64,000 bases of DNA, from NCBI RefSeq assembly GCF_002120225.1, contig NZ_LAPZ01000002.1:428957-492956 (forward strand), read 5' to 3'. The stretch comes from Tenacibaculum holothuriorum. GTDB lineage: Bacteria; Bacteroidota; Bacteroidia; Flavobacteriales; Flavobacteriaceae. The notes beneath the pieces are model-generated. The model saw nothing but the letters and a program-made list of their open reading frames with translations, was not told the DNA's origin and made no database searches. A program made the translations under genes and the position numbers. Positions 17,312-24,990 of this stretch are shown here, piece by piece (the first letter of the stretch is position 1; each line of letters starts with the position of its first letter).

Positions 17312-17692
17312 ATGACAGCTAAAGAAAAATACCAATCAGTTTTAGATTTAGGACAAGAGTTAAACATACAAAATGGTGATGTACAGCATGAAGGAAATCT
17401 TTTAAAAGTTTTTGGAACTGCCAATACACAATACGAAAAAAACTTACTTTGGGATGAAATTAAAAAAGTAGGTGGTGATAACCCTACCGATATTATGGCA
17501 GATATTAAAGTTGCTGACGAAAGTGTTTTTCACAGACATACTGTAAAAAGTGGAGATACTTTAGGAAAAATAGCAAAGCACTATTATGGTGATGCCATGA
17601 AGTACAAAGAAATTTTTGAGGCAAATACGAACATCTTAAAAAATCCAGATGTAATTCATCCAGATCAAGAGTTAGTAATTCCTAACTTATAA
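17312..17692 (+). CDS. BON/LysM domain protein (Kbp/YgaU-like)
   Basis: A 126-residue protein without a signal peptide. The N-terminal about 65 residues (VQHEGNLLKVFGTANTQYEKN) resemble a BON domain. The C-terminus is a LysM domain: HTVKSGDTLGKIAKHYYGDA, then IFEANTNILKNPDVIHPDQELVIP. The order BON then LysM and the size match E. coli Kbp (YgaU), a cytosolic potassium-binding protein. Whether this one senses potassium or binds peptidoglycan is open; the missing export signal favours a cytosolic role. Single-gene unit with its own promoter and terminator. Confidence 0.75.
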   Translation: MTAKEKYQSVLDLGQELNIQNGDVQHEGNLLKVFGTANTQYEKNLLWDEIKKVGGDNPTDIMADIKVADESVFHRHTVKSGDTLGKIAKHYYGDAMKYKEIFEANTNILKNPDVIHPDQELVIPNL

Positions 17693-17711
17693 AAGTAAAT
17701 TTTTACTTACA

Positions 17712-17750
17712 AAAAACACCTCATTAATATAAAGCTAATGAGGTGTTTTT
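17712..17750. terminator. Bidirectional terminator between the LysM gene and the amidohydrolase gene
   Basis: Perfect 15-bp stem: AAAAACACCTCATTA (17712-17726) and its reverse complement (17736-17750) with a 9-nt loop. The A-run and T-run on the two sides serve both converging genes. Confidence 0.85.
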
Positions 17751-17754
17751 TATT

Positions 17755-19437
17755 CTACTTTTTATAAATTTCTTTACCGTTAAACACAGTTAAAACTACT
17801 TTGGTTGTATTAATTTTATTGGGTGTAATTTCAAAAATATCTTTATCTACTACAACAAAGTCTGCTAATTTTCCTGCTTCTAAAGAACCAACTTTAGTTT
17901 CTTGTCTCATTGTATAGGCTCCATTTATCGTATATGCTTTAATAGCTTCTTCTAAAGAAATGTTTTGAGGCGATCGAGTTACAGCATTTTGAATTCCTAC
18001 AAAAGGATTAAGAGTACTTACATTCCAATCGCTACTTAAAGTAACTCTAACTCCAGCGTCTTGTAAAGATTTAATTGGTATTAAATTTTGTGCTAAAGTA
18101 TTTCCTACTAAATCAGCATTTTCGTGCCAATGATTTGGTTTTGTAAAATCTCCTGCTACTTGTGCATCAGCAGTTACATTAAGTGTCTTAAACCGACTGA
18201 TATCAGATTGATCAATCATTTCAACATGAGTTAAACGATGTCTCCCATTCGATGTTCCTATTTTTTCAATAGCATTTAATGCTTCATGAACTCCTCTGTT
18301 TCCTATCGCATGAATATGAAAATCGAATCCTACTGATGCTAATTCTTGAATATATTTTGCAATTCTATTTTCTGAAAAATAATTCAATCCGTTATTAGTT
18401 GGTAGCTCAAAATAATCTTCAAGATAGTTCGTATGTAAAGCTGCTGTTGTATTATGTGTTATTCCATCTGAATACAATTTTATTTGATTAATTTTTAATA
18501 AACTGTTTTCATCATTGGAAAATAAACTTTTTAAAACTGCTATTTGATTTATATCATCTTCTGCTGGATATGCCCATAAACCAAGATTAAATCGTGCTGT
18601 TAATTTTCCATCTTTTTCTAAATCTTTCCATGTTAAATGTTGCTCTCTTTTCCAATATGTTCTAGCATCTGATACCGAAGTAATTCCGTTTTTTGCTAAT
18701 TTTGGCAATACATAATTTACCATTCCATCGTACTCTCCATTGGCATCATTTAGTGATGATATTGCTTGTTGAAAAACTATATCTCCTGCATTATCTATTA
18801 AAATTCCATTAAGTTCTCCATTATCTTTCATAATAATTCCTCCTTGAGGGTTTGAAGAATTTTTAGTGATTCCTGCTAGTTCTAAAGCTTTAGAATTTAC
18901 CCACATAGAATGTGATGTTTGTTCCATAATAATTACTGGTCTGTCTGAGACAGCATCATCAATAATTTCTAACGGATTTCTTTGTGCATCGAATAACGTA
19001 TTTATGGAATGACCAAAACCTATTAACCATTCAACATCTGGGTTATTTCTGGCGGCTTTTTTTATAGTGGCTATATAGTTTTCGGCATCGGTTTCTGCTT
19101 CATCTAACTCAAAAGAAGTTGTGGTAGCTCCTACTTCCATAGGGTGCATATGAACATCGTGAAAACCTGGTAATACTAATTTTCCTTTTAAATTAATTCT
19201 TTGTGCATTCTTTTCAACCTTTTGTTCTGCTTCTGAATTACTTCCTATAAAAACAATTTTATTCTCTTTTATAATCATTGCTTCTGCCCAAGGGATATTA
19301 AGATTTACTGTATAAATTTTAGCATTGTAATACAGTTTTTGATTGCTTGAAATTATAGGTACAACTTCTTTACTACTACAAGCTTTAGAGGTTAATACAA
19401 TACTTAATAAGATTATTAATAGTTTCATTTTTTTCAT
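17755..19437 (-). CDS. Exported amidohydrolase (amidohydrolase_3 / YtcJ-like)
   Basis: A 560-residue metal-dependent hydrolase of the amidohydrolase superfamily. The N-terminus is hydrophobic and contains LTSKACSS, a weak lipobox, so it may be a lipoprotein. Motifs: PGFHDVHMHP with the HxH metal ligands (about 88-97), the barrel strand FHIHAIGNRGVHEALNAI, HVEMID, and LSSDWNVSTLNP with the catalytic aspartate near the C-terminal end. It ends with the beta-sandwich GSLEAGKLADFVVVDKDIF. YtcJ-like proteins act on varied amides and carbamates; the substrate here is unknown. It is 18 bp downstream of an AraC regulator gene and probably in one transcript with it. Confidence 0.85.
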   Translation of the reverse strand: MKKMKLLIILLSIVLTSKACSSKEVVPIISSNQKLYYNAKIYTVNLNIPWAEAMIIKENKIVFIGSNSEAEQKVEKNAQRINLKGKLVLPGFHDVHMHPMEVGATTTSFELDEAETDAENYIATIKKAARNNPDVEWLIGFGHSINTLFDAQRNPLEIIDDAVSDRPVIIMEQTSHSMWVNSKALELAGITKNSSNPQGGIIMKDNGELNGILIDNAGDIVFQQAISSLNDANGEYDGMVNYVLPKLAKNGITSVSDARTYWKREQHLTWKDLEKDGKLTARFNLGLWAYPAEDDINQIAVLKSLFSNDENSLLKINQIKLYSDGITHNTTAALHTNYLEDYFELPTNNGLNYFSENRIAKYIQELASVGFDFHIHAIGNRGVHEALNAIEKIGTSNGRHRLTHVEMIDQSDISRFKTLNVTADAQVAGDFTKPNHWHENADLVGNTLAQNLIPIKSLQDAGVRVTLSSDWNVSTLNPFVGIQNAVTRSPQNISLEEAIKAYTINGAYTMRQETKVGSLEAGKLADFVVVDKDIFEITPNKINTTKVVLTVFNGKEIYKK

Positions 19438-19455
19438 TTTAAAACTGATGTTTAA

Positions 19456-20316
19456 TCAGCCTTTTAAGGGAATATAAATTTCTGTTTCAAAATCGTTTTC
19501 ATGTTCTGTATTTCCTTCGTGTTTTTTATAAATTTCTATAAATGGCTTTTCTGATAATTCTTTATTTGTAGAAAATAACCATTTACTAAAAATTTTATCA
19601 TACGTTTTTGAAATACTTGCATACGATCCTATATGTGTAAATACTGCGTATTCTTGCTGTGGAATTGTTTTTACTTTGAATTTTTTATTAGGTATTGTAA
19701 GTTCATCATCTATTACAATACACGCATCGTAATCGTATTGAATAGTTTCTGATAAAATTGGTTCATCCCAAATAATACCAAAACATTCGCTATTTTTTAC
19801 ATTAACATTTAATTGTTCTGCTTCTTCTAAAAATAAATTCCAAAGTGTATCTAACTTATTACTATAATAGTCTCCTTTAAAGGTAGTAAACAGTACTTTT
19901 TTTTGTGGTAAAACAGTAATTTTTTCTTCAAAAAAAGGCATGCTTTCTAATTTATTAATTGGCTCTTTTTGAAATAATTCTTCTTTTTTATTTCTATACA
20001 TTGCAGGCGAAATTCCGAAGTGTTTTTTAAATGCTTTACTAAAAGTATATACATCTGCATAACCTATTGATTCTGCTATAATTTTAATTTCTTCATTAGA
20101 ATACATTAACATTTTAGCTCCGTTTTCTACCTTAATTCTACTTAAATAAGCTCCTATAGTTTCGTTATAGTTTGCTTTGAATACACGCTGTAAATTTCGG
20201 TACGAAAAATTAGATAACTCTTCTAATTCTTTAATTGAAATCTTAGCATTGTATTGGGTCCTTAAATAGGAAACTACTTGTTGTAACCGGTTTTTATAGA
20301 ATTCTTTAGTTTCCAT
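19456..20316 (-). CDS. AraC family regulator with GyrI-like effector domain
   Basis: A 286-residue transcription factor. Residues about 8-110 hold the two AraC helix-turn-helix units (ISIKELEELSNFSYRNLQRV and IAESIGYADVYTFSKAFKKH, followed by GISPAMYR). Residues about 125-286 form a GyrI-like/AraC effector-binding domain, which in relatives binds small molecules. It stands first in a two-gene unit with the amidohydrolase and may regulate it. Its -7 motif ends only 4 nt before the ATG, so the transcript may be leaderless. Confidence 0.9.
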   Translation of the reverse strand: METKEFYKNRLQQVVSYLRTQYNAKISIKELEELSNFSYRNLQRVFKANYNETIGAYLSRIKVENGAKMLMYSNEEIKIIAESIGYADVYTFSKAFKKHFGISPAMYRNKKEELFQKEPINKLESMPFFEEKITVLPQKKVLFTTFKGDYYSNKLDTLWNLFLEEAEQLNVNVKNSECFGIIWDEPILSETIQYDYDACIVIDDELTIPNKKFKVKTIPQQEYAVFTHIGSYASISKTYDKIFSKWLFSTNKELSEKPFIEIYKKHEGNTEHENDFETEIYIPLKG

Positions 20317-20320
20317 ATTG

Positions 20321-20328
20321 CAAATGTA
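20321..20328 (-). promoter_or_regulatory. Promoter -7 element of the AraC gene, at the start codon
   Basis: On the minus strand TACATTTG (perfect TAnnTTTG) ends 4 nt before the ATG, predicting a leaderless or nearly leaderless mRNA. Confidence 0.5.
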
Positions 20329-20380
20329 TAACGAGCTAACTGTTTTACTTTTGTCTTAAATTGACAAGCTTTAAAATACG

Positions 20381-20410
20381 AAAAAAGCTGTTGATAAATC
20401 AACAGCTTTT
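20381..20410 (-). terminator. Terminator of recA
   Basis: Stem AAAAGCTGTTGA (20383-20394) with TCAACAGCTTTT (20399-20410), 4-nt loop; on the minus strand it is followed by a run of T's. It lies 40 bp after the recA stop. Confidence 0.85.
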
Positions 20411-20450
20411 AAATAGTAATAGTTTGAACCTCTAATTTAAACTTAGATAC

Positions 20451-21458
20451 TTAATCTTGATTTTCAATAGCTTCTTTAATCTTGTTTTCTAGTTCTTCCA
20501 TTAACTCAGGGTTGTCTTTAATAATTCCTTTTACAGAATCTCTACCCTGTCCTAGTTTAGTATCTCCATAACTAAACCAAGAACCACTTTTCTTTATAAT
20601 TCCGTATTCTACACCAATATCTAATACCTCTCCTACTTTAGAAATACCAGCTCCGTACATAATATCAAATTCTGCTAATTGGAATGGTGGTGCAACTTTA
20701 TTTTTTACAATCTTAACTTTGGTACTGTTACCAACTACTCTATCGCCATCTTTAATTTGTGTTCTACGACGAATATCTAAACGAACTGAAGCATAGAATT
20801 TTAATGCATTACCACCCGTTGTAGTTTCTGGGTTACCAAACATTACTCCAATTTTTTCACGTAATTGGTTAATAAATATAACTGTACAGTTTGTTTTACT
20901 AATTGTTGCTGTTAACTTACGTAGTGCTTGTGACATTAAACGAGCATGAAGTCCCATTTTAGAATCTCCCATTTCTCCTTCAATCTCAGATTTTGGTGTT
21001 AATGCAGCAACCGAGTCAATTACAACAATATCAATTGCTCCTGAACGAATTAAGTTATCAGCAATTTCTAAAGCTTGCTCACCATGATCTGGTTGAGAGA
21101 TAATTAAGTTATCAACATCTACTCCTAAGCTTTCTGCATAAAAACGATCAAACGCATGTTCTGCATCAATAAAAGCAGCAATACCTCCTGCTTTTTGTGC
21201 CTCTGCAATTGCATGTATTGTTAAGGTAGTTTTACCTGATGATTCTGGTCCGTAAATTTCAATAATTCTACCACGAGGATATCCTCCTACACCTAAAGCT
21301 AAATCTAGTCCTAAAGATCCAGAAGAAATAGCATCTACATCATCTACTTGGGTATCACCCAACTTCATTACTGTTCCTTTTCCGTAAGTTTTATCTAGCT
21401 TATCTAACGTAAGTTGAAGCGCTTTTAGTTTCGCTTCTTTTTCTTTATCTGCTGCCAT
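20451..21458 (-). CDS. recA: Recombinase RecA
   Basis: A 335-residue RecA of normal length. It forms filaments on single-stranded DNA, drives strand exchange and triggers LexA-type self-cleavage where present. Walker [11 protein letters not shown] (about 69-78), the [12 protein letters not shown] strand, Walker [13 protein letters not shown] and the L2 region [17 protein letters not shown] are all intact, with a C-terminal acidic tail. No recX lies beside it. No clear TAnnTTTG promoter was found in the 115 bp upstream. Confidence 0.97.
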   Translation of the reverse strand: MAADKEKEAKLKALQLTLDKLDKTYGKGTVMKLGDTQVDDVDAISSGSLGLDLALGVGGYPRGRIIEIYGPESSGKTTLTIHAIAEAQKAGGIAAFIDAEHAFDRFYAESLGVDVDNLIISQPDHGEQALEIADNLIRSGAIDIVVIDSVAALTPKSEIEGEMGDSKMGLHARLMSQALRKLTATISKTNCTVIFINQLREKIGVMFGNPETTTGGNALKFYASVRLDIRRRTQIKDGDRVVGNSTKVKIVKNKVAPPFQLAEFDIMYGAGISKVGEVLDIGVEYGIIKKSGSWFSYGDTKLGQGRDSVKGIIKDNPELMEELENKIKEAIENQD

Positions 21459-21546
21459 AAATCGTGCTAATTATTTTATAAAATAAGAGTTGCTAAGTTA
21501 TGAAAAACTGATGGTAATTTACTAGCTTTTTACGAATCAATATTAG

Positions 21547-21554
21547 TAATTTTG
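21547..21554 (+). promoter_or_regulatory. Promoter -7 element of the rluE-like gene
   Basis: TAATTTTG matches TAnnTTTG, 19 bp before the ATG at 21574. No TTG at the expected -33 distance. Confidence 0.45.
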
Positions 21555-21573
21555 AAGTTCTTATTTTTTATCA

Positions 21574-22149
21574 ATGCAAACCCATCGTCATTTTATTATT
21601 TACAAACCTTATGGTTTTCTTTCTCAGTTTATTACCAATCAAAAAAAGGTAAAACATAAATTGTTAGGAGAATTAAATTTTGATTTTCCTGAAGGAACCA
21701 TGGCAATTGGTAGATTAGACGTAAAATCTGAAGGTTTATTATTGTTAACTACCAACGGAAAAGTAAGTGATTTTATTACTACAAGAGGAAAGGTAGAAAA
21801 GGAATATTACGTACAGGTAAACGGACAGATTACAGAAAAGGAAATCAATCAACTTAAAAATGGAGTTGAAATTGGTTTTGATGGTAAAAAATATACGACC
21901 AAACCTTGTAAAGTTCGTTTAATTGAAACGCCTGATTTACCTACTCGTTCTAAAAAAATTAGAGACGATCGTCACGGACCAACTTCTTGGGTTTCAATTA
22001 CCTTAACTGAAGGTAAATTTAGACAGGTTCGTAAAATGACATCGGCAGTAGGTTTTCCAACACTTCGTTTAGTTCGTATTCGTGTTGGGAATATTTTGTT
22101 AGGAAAAATGCAGTCTGGAGATGTTATTGAGGTTGAAAAATTAGTTTAA
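21574..22149 (+). CDS. rluE: rRNA pseudouridine synthase, RluE-type
   Basis: A 191-residue pseudouridine synthase of the RsuA/RluB/RluE family. It begins directly at the catalytic domain (FIIYKPYGFLSQF) and lacks an S4 RNA-binding domain, which is the RluE arrangement; E. coli RluE modifies U2457 of 23S rRNA. The catalytic aspartate is in GRLDVKSEGLLLLT (about 47-60), and the late block GKFRQVRKMTSAVGFPTLRLVR is typical. It converges on and overlaps the elaA-like gene by 4 bp. The exact target base is inferred from family only. Confidence 0.85.
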   Translation: MQTHRHFIIYKPYGFLSQFITNQKKVKHKLLGELNFDFPEGTMAIGRLDVKSEGLLLLTTNGKVSDFITTRGKVEKEYYVQVNGQITEKEINQLKNGVEIGFDGKKYTTKPCKVRLIETPDLPTRSKKIRDDRHGPTSWVSITLTEGKFRQVRKMTSAVGFPTLRLVRIRVGNILLGKMQSGDVIEVEKLV

Positions 22150-22586
22150 CTTCTCACCATTTTAATATGCGGAATTCCATCTTCTAAATACTCCTCTCCT
22201 ATTTTTATAAATCCGTGAGACTTGTAAAATTTCTTTAAATAGACTTGTGCAGAAATCGTAATTTTTGAAGTTTTATAATTATCAACAATAGCATTGATAG
22301 AAGCTTTTATTAAATCGTGACCGTAACCAAATTTACGTTCAGTATCTTTTACTACTACTCTACCAATACTTGGAGTTTCGAAATAATCTCCACTATTAAA
22401 TAAACGTGTATAGGCTACAATTTTTCCTTCTTTATTCCCTATAACATGTAAAGCTTTTTGGTCCTTTCCATCAATATCTTGATATACACAATCTTGCTCT
22501 ACAACAAAAACTTCAGAACGTAATTGAAGAATTTCATACAATTCTGAAGTTGTTAATTCTTGAAATGTTTTTACTATAAAGTTCAT
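22146..22586 (-). CDS. elaA: GNAT family N-acetyltransferase, ElaA-like
   Basis: A 146-residue acetyltransferase, using the ATG at 22586 that overlaps the rpiB stop in a TAATG junction rather than the TTG two codons earlier. LYEILQLRSEVFVVEQDCVYQDIDGKD is the ElaA signature. GRVVVKDTERKFGYGHDLI is the acetyl-CoA-binding motif A, and the end KFYKSHGFIKIGEEYLEDGIPHIKM is typical. The natural substrate of ElaA is not known. It is translationally coupled to rpiB. Confidence 0.85.
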   Translation of the reverse strand: MNFIVKTFQELTTSELYEILQLRSEVFVVEQDCVYQDIDGKDQKALHVIGNKEGKIVAYTRLFNSGDYFETPSIGRVVVKDTERKFGYGHDLIKASINAIVDNYKTSKITISAQVYLKKFYKSHGFIKIGEEYLEDGIPHIKMVRS

Positions 22587-23020
22587 TAACAATTACACGG
22601 TATTTTATTAACTCTATTGGTATGACGCCCTCCTTCAAACTCGGTAGTTAAAAATAGTTGCACAAAACCTAAAGCTTGTTGTAAAGACACAAAACGAGCA
22701 GGTATTGTCAAAATATTAGCATCGTTGTGTTGACGTGTTAAAGCTACCAATTCGTTATTCCAACATAAAGCAGCTCTAATTCCTTGGTGTTTGTTAGCCG
22801 TCATTTGTGCACCATTACCACTTCCACATAAAATAATACCCATTTCTGCTTGACCAATTTCAACAGCTTCAGCAGTTGGATGAATAGCATCTGGAAAATC
22901 CATACTATCATTTGTATTTGTTCCAAAGTTGATTACTTTATGTCCTAACTCTTCTAAAAGTTTAATGATTTCAAACTTGTATTCGGTACCCGCGTGATCG
23001 TTACCAATAGCAATTGTCAT
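22586..23020 (-). CDS. rpiB: Ribose-5-phosphate isomerase B
   Basis: A 144-residue RpiB that interconverts ribose 5-phosphate and ribulose 5-phosphate in the pentose phosphate pathway. IAIGNDHAGTEYKFEI (3-18), GIILCGSGNGAQMTANKHQGIRAALC with the catalytic cysteine/anion-hole segment, and HNDANILTIPARF are family motifs. The promoter is at 23079-23052 on the minus strand, at the edge of the candidate replication origin. Confidence 0.95.
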   Translation of the reverse strand: MTIAIGNDHAGTEYKFEIIKLLEELGHKVINFGTNTNDSMDFPDAIHPTAEAVEIGQAEMGIILCGSGNGAQMTANKHQGIRAALCWNNELVALTRQHNDANILTIPARFVSLQQALGFVQLFLTTEFEGGRHTNRVNKIPCNC

Positions 23021-23659
23021 AATTTGTTGATTTTAATTTAGTTGTGTTTCACAAAAATACCACTATTAACGGTTATCAACAGTAATTAACAATGCTTTTT
23101 TTAGGAATCTTAATAACTCACTGTAAATTAACGTATTGCAGTAATTAAATAAATTGTTAAGAACTAATAGGATGTTTTTAAAAATATATTTGACTTTTTA
23201 CAAAAAATTTACAATACAAGAACTAAAGTTAATTATGCAACTTTTTTTTTGAGTTTTTAATGAACATTTATCAACAGTAATTTTACAGTTTATTTACAGT
23301 AAAAATGAAATTAACTATTCATAAAATTACGTGAATTACTGTTTATAAGTTTTGTTAATAACTATAAAATATAATTGATTTTTAATCATTTAGTATATGA
23401 ATAACTTGTTTATGGTTTTTAATAAATGACAAAAACAAAAATTAATTATAAAACTTACACTACATATTCACAAGCTATAATAACAATCATTTCTTTTTTT
23501 AAATTTTTAAAATATCTTTTTATAATAATATTAAGTGTTGATAACTGTTTATAAACTCAGCTTAATTTAAAATTGAATTCTAAATAATAGAATAAAACTA
23601 ATAACTAGTATCTGTAAATGGAATGTGATAAGATAAAGGTAAATGCGTTTTAAGGCTGT
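23021..23659. other. Gene-free A+T-rich block with clustered DnaA-box-like repeats: candidate oriC
   Basis: No gene is visible in these 640 bp. The 15-mer TTATCAACAGTAATT occurs at 23073-23087 and 23268-23282, and an inverted copy with one mismatch at 23334-23348. The 9-mer TTATNAACA, one base off the DnaA box TTATNCACA, occurs six times: forward at 23073 and 23268, reversed at 23340, 23353, 23536 and 23546. ATATTCACA at 23464 is another near match. T-tracts at 23241-23257 and 23492-23520 could form an unwinding element. The arrangement (boxes converging, A+T-rich, between conserved genes, parS-like sites 9-11 kb away) fits a chromosomal origin. Single TTATCAACA words also occur inside genes of this window, so the clustering is the argument. 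dnaA is not in the window. Confidence 0.5.
23052..23079 (-). promoter_or_regulatory. Promoter of rpiB
   Basis: On the minus strand TTG (23079-23077), a 17-nt spacer and TATTTTTG (23059-23052) match the Bacteroidota consensus, 31 bp before the start. The -33 element overlaps the first DnaA-box-like sequence. Confidence 0.6.
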
Positions 23660-23833
23660 TTATACGGCTTTCTTTTCGCTTTTTAAAAGATAAGTAGAGT
23701 CTTGGACTACTTTTAATGAATCTTCCTTAGGTTGCTCTTTTTTTAAGGTACTGTTTATACTTACTACAGTAACTATAATTCCTGTAATAAATATACCTAT
23801 AAAAAGTGCTATTATTTTACGTAAGTTCTTCAT
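23660..23833 (-). CDS. Small single-span membrane protein (57 aa)
   Basis: A short open frame encodes 57 residues beginning MKNLRKIIALFIGIF. A basic start is followed by one hydrophobic helix (about 7-25), then a hydrophilic charged tail ending KSEKKAV. This profile is that of a real small membrane protein with its N-terminus inside. It stands alone between the candidate origin and the lipid kinase gene, 119 bp from the latter. No family recognised. The reading is supported only by composition and start-site layout. Confidence 0.5.
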   Translation of the reverse strand: MKNLRKIIALFIGIFITGIIVTVVSINSTLKKEQPKEDSLKVVQDSTYLLKSEKKAV

Positions 23834-23952
23834 TATTAGTAAGCCTTCTTATAGTAAAGACGAACTATTTTAACAAACGTTACATTTTTATTAAGATTTT
23901 TTTAACTATTTCTAGGTAATTGAGTTGTTTTTTAGTTTTGAATTGAAGATGT

Positions 23953-24873
23953 TTATGTAGGAACAACAAAGTTTATAGCTTTAGATATGATTGATACTTT
24001 TACCATTCCTGTGTTTATTAACTCTCCATCTGCTTGAATATAAGTAGGTTGTTTACCTTTGGTAGGAGTTATTAACAATGAATTTGTTTTGGTAGTAACT
24101 ACTTTAGTATGTTTTAAGATAGCTCCCGAGTACAATCCTTTCAAATTAAATATTAAATCGAAGAAAGTTAAGTTTTTAGCAATGGTTATATCAAATAAGC
24201 CGTCGTTAGATTTTTTATAATCAGTGAGTTGCATTCCACCGGCAGAATATTTACAAATACCAAACAATGTCATTAAACATTTAGTTTCAATTTTTTCATT
24301 GTTAACATCAATTGTAAAATGTGTTTTTTTATAGAAGAATAATCCAGCTACACCACTTAAAAGATAAGCTATAGGACCAAAACGCTTTAAATTATTCAAC
24401 TTGTTAACAACATATCCGTCATAACCAATACCGGCAACGTTATTAAAGAAATTTATTTGGTTGTTTTGAGTTTCTAACTTACCAATATCTTGTAAAATAG
24501 TTTGGTTATTAACAATATTAGTTATTGCTTTTTCTATATTATTAGGTTGAATTCCGTAGGTCTTTACCCAATCATTTCCAGTACCTATAGGTATTACGGC
24601 AACTGTAATTTCTTTTGAATTTGCATAGTTCTGAGTCATTACTCCGTTAATAACGTGATGTAAAGTTCCATCGCCACCAACAGAAATAATTTTAGTAAAA
24701 CCTTGTTGAATTGCTTTATGAACTAATTCAATTTCATGTTTATGGTACGCTGTTTGTTTATAACTGAAAGAAATTTCATTTTTATTTAATTCTTGCTGAA
24801 TTTCATTCCAAATAGCTTTGAAATTTCCGTTTCCAGCCTTAGGATTTACAACAACAAACCATGAATTATTCAT
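23953..24873 (-). CDS. Diacylglycerol kinase family lipid kinase (YegS/DgkB-like)
   Basis: A 306-residue cytosolic or membrane-associated lipid kinase. NPKAGNG (10-16) and the ATP-binding GGDGTLHHVINGV (66-78) are the DAGK catalytic-domain signatures, and PIGTGNDWVKTYGI follows. The C-terminal half is the beta-sandwich domain of the family, with ADGELINTGM near the end. It phosphorylates diacylglycerol or a related lipid; the substrate is not decided by sequence. It is divergent from rnr. Confidence 0.9.
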   Translation of the reverse strand: MNNSWFVVVNPKAGNGNFKAIWNEIQQELNKNEISFSYKQTAYHKHEIELVHKAIQQGFTKIISVGGDGTLHHVINGVMTQNYANSKEITVAVIPIGTGNDWVKTYGIQPNNIEKAITNIVNNQTILQDIGKLETQNNQINFFNNVAGIGYDGYVVNKLNNLKRFGPIAYLLSGVAGLFFYKKTHFTIDVNNEKIETKCLMTLFGICKYSAGGMQLTDYKKSNDGLFDITIAKNLTFFDLIFNLKGLYSGAILKHTKVVTTKTNSLLITPTKGKQPTYIQADGELINTGMVKVSIISKAINFVVPT

Positions 24874-24990
24874 ACTAAAGAAATTTTTAAGGACGGGAAA
24901 TGTACGAAAATAGATTTGATAAAGAATATTTAATAAACAACGCTAAAATTATTCGTACTTTGTCAACAATTATTATTGAAGAACGATTTT

